Under the pieces are notes generated by a model that saw only the letters and a list, made by a program, of their open reading frames with translations, was not told the origin of the DNA and ran no database searches. DNA of 64,000 nt from Candidatus Latescibacterota bacterium (lineage in GTDB: Bacteria > Latescibacterota > UBA2968), in contig JAJDYX010000031.1 of the NCBI GenBank assembly GCA_022824945.1, positions 62,001 to 126,000 of the forward strand, given 5' to 3'. Shown piece after piece: positions 61,296 through 64,000 of the stretch. Position numbers and translations under genes: made by a program. The number at the start of each line of letters is the position of its first letter. Positions within the stretch are counted from its first letter, which is position 1.

Positions 61296-62570
61296 ATGCA
61301 CTACTTCAAGAACTTCAGAGGATTCAAAGACGTCAGTATTGACCTGATGCGGCCATTTACTCTTTTGATCGGACCAAATGGGTCAGGCAAGACCAACGTC
61401 ATTGAAGCAATCGAGTTGCTCTCCTTTATCGCACGAGGTCGGCCTCTCTATGAAATTGCCGATGTTGGTTACGCCGAGATCGGCCTCCATATCCGCGGAG
61501 GCCTTCAGGCTTGTGGTCGTATGGATCGGAACACCTTTCTGTTGGGATTTAGTGCCAGAACAAGATTCGATGGTGAGATCAAACCAGTCACCTATAGAAT
61601 ACATATTCGCACTAAACCGCATCCTCAAATACAGGAAGAGGAGCTCAAAGTTGGTAACAGAGTAATCTATAAAACGCTGGCCAAGAACCCCTGGTCAGAA
61701 GACTTAATAGTAATATATGACAACTTCGCCCGCGGTGGCCGAAAACCTCAAGTAGCAGCTTCGTCAGATCGTTCTGTTTTATCTCAGTATCCAGAAATCG
61801 CACAGAAAAATCTCAAACTCAAGCAGTGCGTTCGGCTGGTGCAAAAAATCATGTACCACTTGCAAGCCTCTTATGTCTTCGATCCAAATCCAAAACTAAT
61901 GCATGGCTACGAGCGAATCGGTAACAATATTCTCTCTAAAGATGGCGCAAACCTATCGGCAGTGCTTTACGCGCTTTACGCTGGAGATGAGACACAGAAA
62001 GCATCGTTAGATCGGTTGCTTTCTCAAATAAGCCAACTCCCGGATGATCCGTACGAAGCGTTCGACTTCACGACCACCGATCTCGGTGACGTGATTTTCG
62101 GCCTACGTGAAAAAACGGGTTATCAAGTCGATGCCCGTTCATTATCAGACGGAACATTGCGAACACTCGCTATCTTGACGGCGCTGGAAACCGTCCAAGA
62201 AGGTTCGCATATTATTCTGGAAAATTTTGATAATGGACTTCATCCAGGTCGCGCAGGTGTTCTGACCTCTGCAATAGCGGAAGCAATTGAGCGTCGAGAC
62301 CTCCGTGTCCTTGTCACGACGCATAATCCCGCGACCATGAACAATTTGACCCCTGAGCAGATGAAAGGGGTCGTTCTTTGTACTTCGAGTGCGGAAAAGC
62401 AAACCGCTGATCTCGTCGATTTGGACAGCTTGCCGAGATCCGATGAATTGCTCGAGCGCGGACAGTTAGGGGATCTCGCATCGCGCCGTGTCATTGAGCA
62501 ATATCTCGCGCCCAAGTTTGAGGAACAGCAACGTCAAAAGATGCTGAAATGGGTTAAGTCTCTACCATGA
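61296..62570 (+). CDS. AAA_21-type ATPase (SMC/OLD-like) with atypical Walker B
   Basis: 424 residues from the ATG at 61296 (AAAGAG upstream; typical N-terminus MHYFKNFRGF). A TTG at 61272, overlapping the dxs stop, would give 432. Walker A is IGPNGSGKTNVIEAIEL. The ABC-type signature is LSDGTLRTLAILTALE, and a His-switch-like TTHNPATMNNL follows the Walker B. Walker B reads IILENFDNGLHPGRAG, with Asn where the catalytic Glu usually stands. There is no Toprim domain. Proteins like this occur in defence systems (Septu PtuA, OLD-like, RloC-like) with a nuclease partner. A 44-residue membrane peptide and a restriction-modification enzyme follow on the same strand. Confidence 0.83.
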   Translation: MHYFKNFRGFKDVSIDLMRPFTLLIGPNGSGKTNVIEAIELLSFIARGRPLYEIADVGYAEIGLHIRGGLQACGRMDRNTFLLGFSARTRFDGEIKPVTYRIHIRTKPHPQIQEEELKVGNRVIYKTLAKNPWSEDLIVIYDNFARGGRKPQVAASSDRSVLSQYPEIAQKNLKLKQCVRLVQKIMYHLQASYVFDPNPKLMHGYERIGNNILSKDGANLSAVLYALYAGDETQKASLDRLLSQISQLPDDPYEAFDFTTTDLGDVIFGLREKTGYQVDARSLSDGTLRTLAILTALETVQEGSHIILENFDNGLHPGRAGVLTSAIAEAIERRDLRVLVTTHNPATMNNLTPEQMKGVVLCTSSAEKQTADLVDLDSLPRSDELLERGQLGDLASRRVIEQYLAPKFEEQQRQKMLKWVKSLP

Positions 62571-62769
62571 AATGGAACCGGATAACGAACCTCGGGGCTT
62601 GCCCTTTGCGTAAAATATGGATATAATTGCCAATATACCCGAAATCCCGAGAACCGAAAATTAAGCGCATACATATAGGATAGATAGCAGATGGTCTTGA
62701 GTTTCGTATCATTTCTCTTAAGTCTCTCCGTGTATAATAGAATCTCAAAACTGGTAGAGGAGCGACAAA

Positions 62770-62904
62770 ATGACTGAGATACTTATCATCACAGGTTCAA
62801 TCCTTGCCATAACAGGGGCTGGGGTTGCTATTTGGTCCATCATAAACACAAGAAAACGGTATTATGAGGAGTATATGAGTAGGAAACGCCATGCAGACAA
62901 TTAA
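62770..62904 (+). CDS. 44-residue membrane peptide
   Basis: A strong Shine-Dalgarno AGAGGAG (62756-62762) lies seven bases before the ATG. The product starts MTEILIITGSILAITGAG, one hydrophobic helix to about residue 24, followed by a basic NTRKRYY and a short polar tail. A TATAAT (62733-62738) sits 37 bases upstream of the ATG without a good -35. No family is recognised. It lies between the AAA ATPase and the restriction enzyme. It could be a toxin, a membrane sensor or a leader peptide. Confidence 0.6.
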   Translation: MTEILIITGSILAITGAGVAIWSIINTRKRYYEEYMSRKRHADN

Positions 62905-62995
62905 AATTTTTTAAAATAGCCCGAACATGGATAAAAAATAGTGCTTCAATGTCAACTCGGTTATCCTTGGTGTCATACAGCAACAGGATCGTTCT

Positions 62996-64000
62996 GTGAA
63001 CCAGAAAACCATCTTCTCAATGTACCTGAAGAACCTCACCGCTATAGCCCGACAAGGTGATGCACGGGAGGAAAGTTACTATCCAGCACTGGCAGATATG
63101 TTGAAGGAAATGGCCCAGGTCACTGATAGGCCACATGTACACGTCACCACCCTTCCCAAACCCACCGAGGGTGGGAATCCGGATTTCCGGCTCTGGAATG
63201 GAACAGATCGCATCATCGGCTATATTGAAGCCAAGAAGCCTGACGAACGACTGGATAGAATCGAGAATTCCGAACAACTCAAACGCTACCGCGAAACTTT
63301 TCCGAATCTCATCCTCACCAACTTCCTCGAATTTCGCCTGTACCGAAATGGCGAACGCGTCGAGACCGTCCTATCTGGTCGCCCCATCGTGCTCAACAAA
63401 CTGGGCACAACGCCACCGCTTGAAAATCAAAATGACCTCTACGCCCTCCTCAACCGATTCCTGAACTTCGCGCTGCCCCAAATATTTACGGCTGAATCCC
63501 TCGCCGTTGAACTCGCAAAACGCACGCGCATTCTCCGCGATGTAATCGGCGAGCAGTTGCGCGATGAACAAGACAGCAGAATCGCTGGCTTCTTTGAAGC
63601 ATTTCAAACCTACCTCATCGGATCATTGACTCCCGACGATTTCGCCGACCTGTTCGCGCAGACCATCACCTACGGCCTGTTCGCCGCCCGCACCCGATCT
63701 GGCGATGGCTTCAATCGGCGCATCGCATTTGATAACATCCCACATACCATCGGCGTCTTGCGAGACCTGTTCCGGTACATCTCACTCGACGACTTACCCG
63801 ATCCCCTCGCATGGTGCGTGGATGACCTCGCCGAAGTTCTCGCCGTAGCCGACGCGCCCGGTATCCTCGGACACTACTACCGCGAAGGCAAAGGTAGCGA
63901 CCCCATCGTGCATTTCTACGAGACCTTCTTGGCGCAATACGATCCCGACGAGCGCGAGCGACGAGGCGTTTATTACACACCCGAATCAGTGGTCGGCTAC
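62996..64000 (+). CDS. Type IIG/ISP-like restriction-modification enzyme, N-terminal part (nuclease and start of methyltransferase)
   Basis: 335 residues, cut by the window end. The GTG at 62996 is used because AGGA lies seven bases upstream and a stop codon at 62939 closes the frame; no ATG occurs before 63020. Asp63 in GNPDFRLW and E78-A-K80 in GYIEAKKP form a PD-(D/E)XK nuclease site. The helical region that follows ends in FYETFLAQYDPDERERRGVYYTPESVV (about 307-333), the entry to an N6-adenine methyltransferase (motif X region). There is no helicase between nuclease and methyltransferase, which favours a type IIG-like or BREX/DISARM-type enzyme over classical type ISP. It should cut unmodified foreign DNA and methylate host DNA. 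Confidence 0.83.
   Translation, partial: MNQKTIFSMYLKNLTAIARQGDAREESYYPALADMLKEMAQVTDRPHVHVTTLPKPTEGGNPDFRLWNGTDRIIGYIEAKKPDERLDRIENSEQLKRYRETFPNLILTNFLEFRLYRNGERVETVLSGRPIVLNKLGTTPPLENQNDLYALLNRFLNFALPQIFTAESLAVELAKRTRILRDVIGEQLRDEQDSRIAGFFEAFQTYLIGSLTPDDFADLFAQTITYGLFAARTRSGDGFNRRIAFDNIPHTIGVLRDLFRYISLDDLPDPLAWCVDDLAEVLAVADAPGILGHYYREGKGSDPIVHFYETFLAQYDPDERERRGVYYTPESVVGY

Noticed and set aside
62697..62738. TTGAGT and TATAAT before the 44-residue peptide as a promoter
   Set aside because: The spacer is 30 bases; the TATAAT alone is noted but not called.
62554..62748. 64-codon minus-strand frame after the AAA ATPase
   Set aside because: Its start region coincides with plus-strand promoter-like sequence and its composition is not protein-like.
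1..64000. tRNA, rRNA, CRISPR arrays, complete insertion sequences, replication origin
   Set aside because: Reading the window gave no cloverleaf-like genes, ribosomal sequence, regularly spaced long repeats, or transposase with terminal inverted repeats.

Overview
The window looks like a chromosomal segment of a Gram-negative bacterium from an uncultured, gene-family-rich lineage. An outer membrane is implied by an LpxH-type lipid A enzyme, a TonB-dependent receptor and a Slt-type lytic transglycosylase. The MEP isoprenoid pathway is implied by dxs. Six PQQ-type beta-propeller genes, two phytanoyl-CoA-dioxygenase-like genes, an OPT-like DUF6785-type membrane protein, a heparinase II/III-like protein and a DUF6807/PmoA-like protein together are typical of Latescibacterota, Poribacteria and Planctomycetes-like genomes. 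That taxonomic statement is inference from gene content only.

Layout. 1-7.3 kb: the end of an enolase-superfamily dehydratase, a heparinase-like lyase, a TAXI-TRAP transporter (binding protein plus fused permease) and a PQQ propeller, a likely acidic-sugar uptake and breakdown module. 7.4-8.9 kb: a membrane-anchored propeller on the plus strand. 8.9-26.3 kb: thirteen minus-strand genes in close array. Read in the direction of transcription they are acylating-type ALDH, Fe-ADH, propeller, HemW-like radical SAM, propeller, TonB receptor, PaaK-like ligase, halogenase-like flavoprotein, glycosyltransferase, DMT-like membrane protein, hotdog thioesterase, and a LolCDE/MacB-like ABC pair. The last eight resemble an undescribed small-molecule biosynthesis, uptake and export operon. 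26.5-27.7 kb: an isolated AAA/DUF4143 ATPase with a striking operator-like promoter. 27.7-36.3 kb: two DUF3857/transglutaminase paralogues (one with its active site lost), a LuxE/PaaK-like adenylating enzyme, and two propellers, one split by an in-frame TAG. 36.6-47.2 kb: a PhyH dioxygenase, a DUF6785-like transporter, purC, a TPR protein, glpK, lpxH and a UvrD-like helicase carrying a degenerate exonuclease insert. 47.6-52.4 kb: an Rpn-type nuclease, a GlmU-like nucleotidyltransferase, Slt and a microprotein. 52.5-59.2 kb: a sugar or polyol catabolic cluster (PhyH-like, two epimerase-type SDRs, Gfo/Idh/MocA, MDR dehydrogenase, PmoA-like, FabG-like SDR). 59.3-64 kb: dxs, then an AAA ATPase, a 44-residue membrane peptide and the start of a nuclease-methyltransferase restriction enzyme, probably the edge of a defence island.

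The most unusual layer is intergenic. Families of short tandem repeats (12-mer ATCTGTG/ATCCGCG types, GGAATTA types, GACGAATA types and REP-like palindromes) sit exactly at stop codons and just before start codons. They appear to have been recruited as stop codons, a C-terminal tail, Shine-Dalgarno sequences and, in one propeller gene, the start codon and part of the signal peptide. Several promoters match the sigma-70 consensus with 17-bp spacing. No tRNA, rRNA, CRISPR array or complete insertion sequence was recognised.
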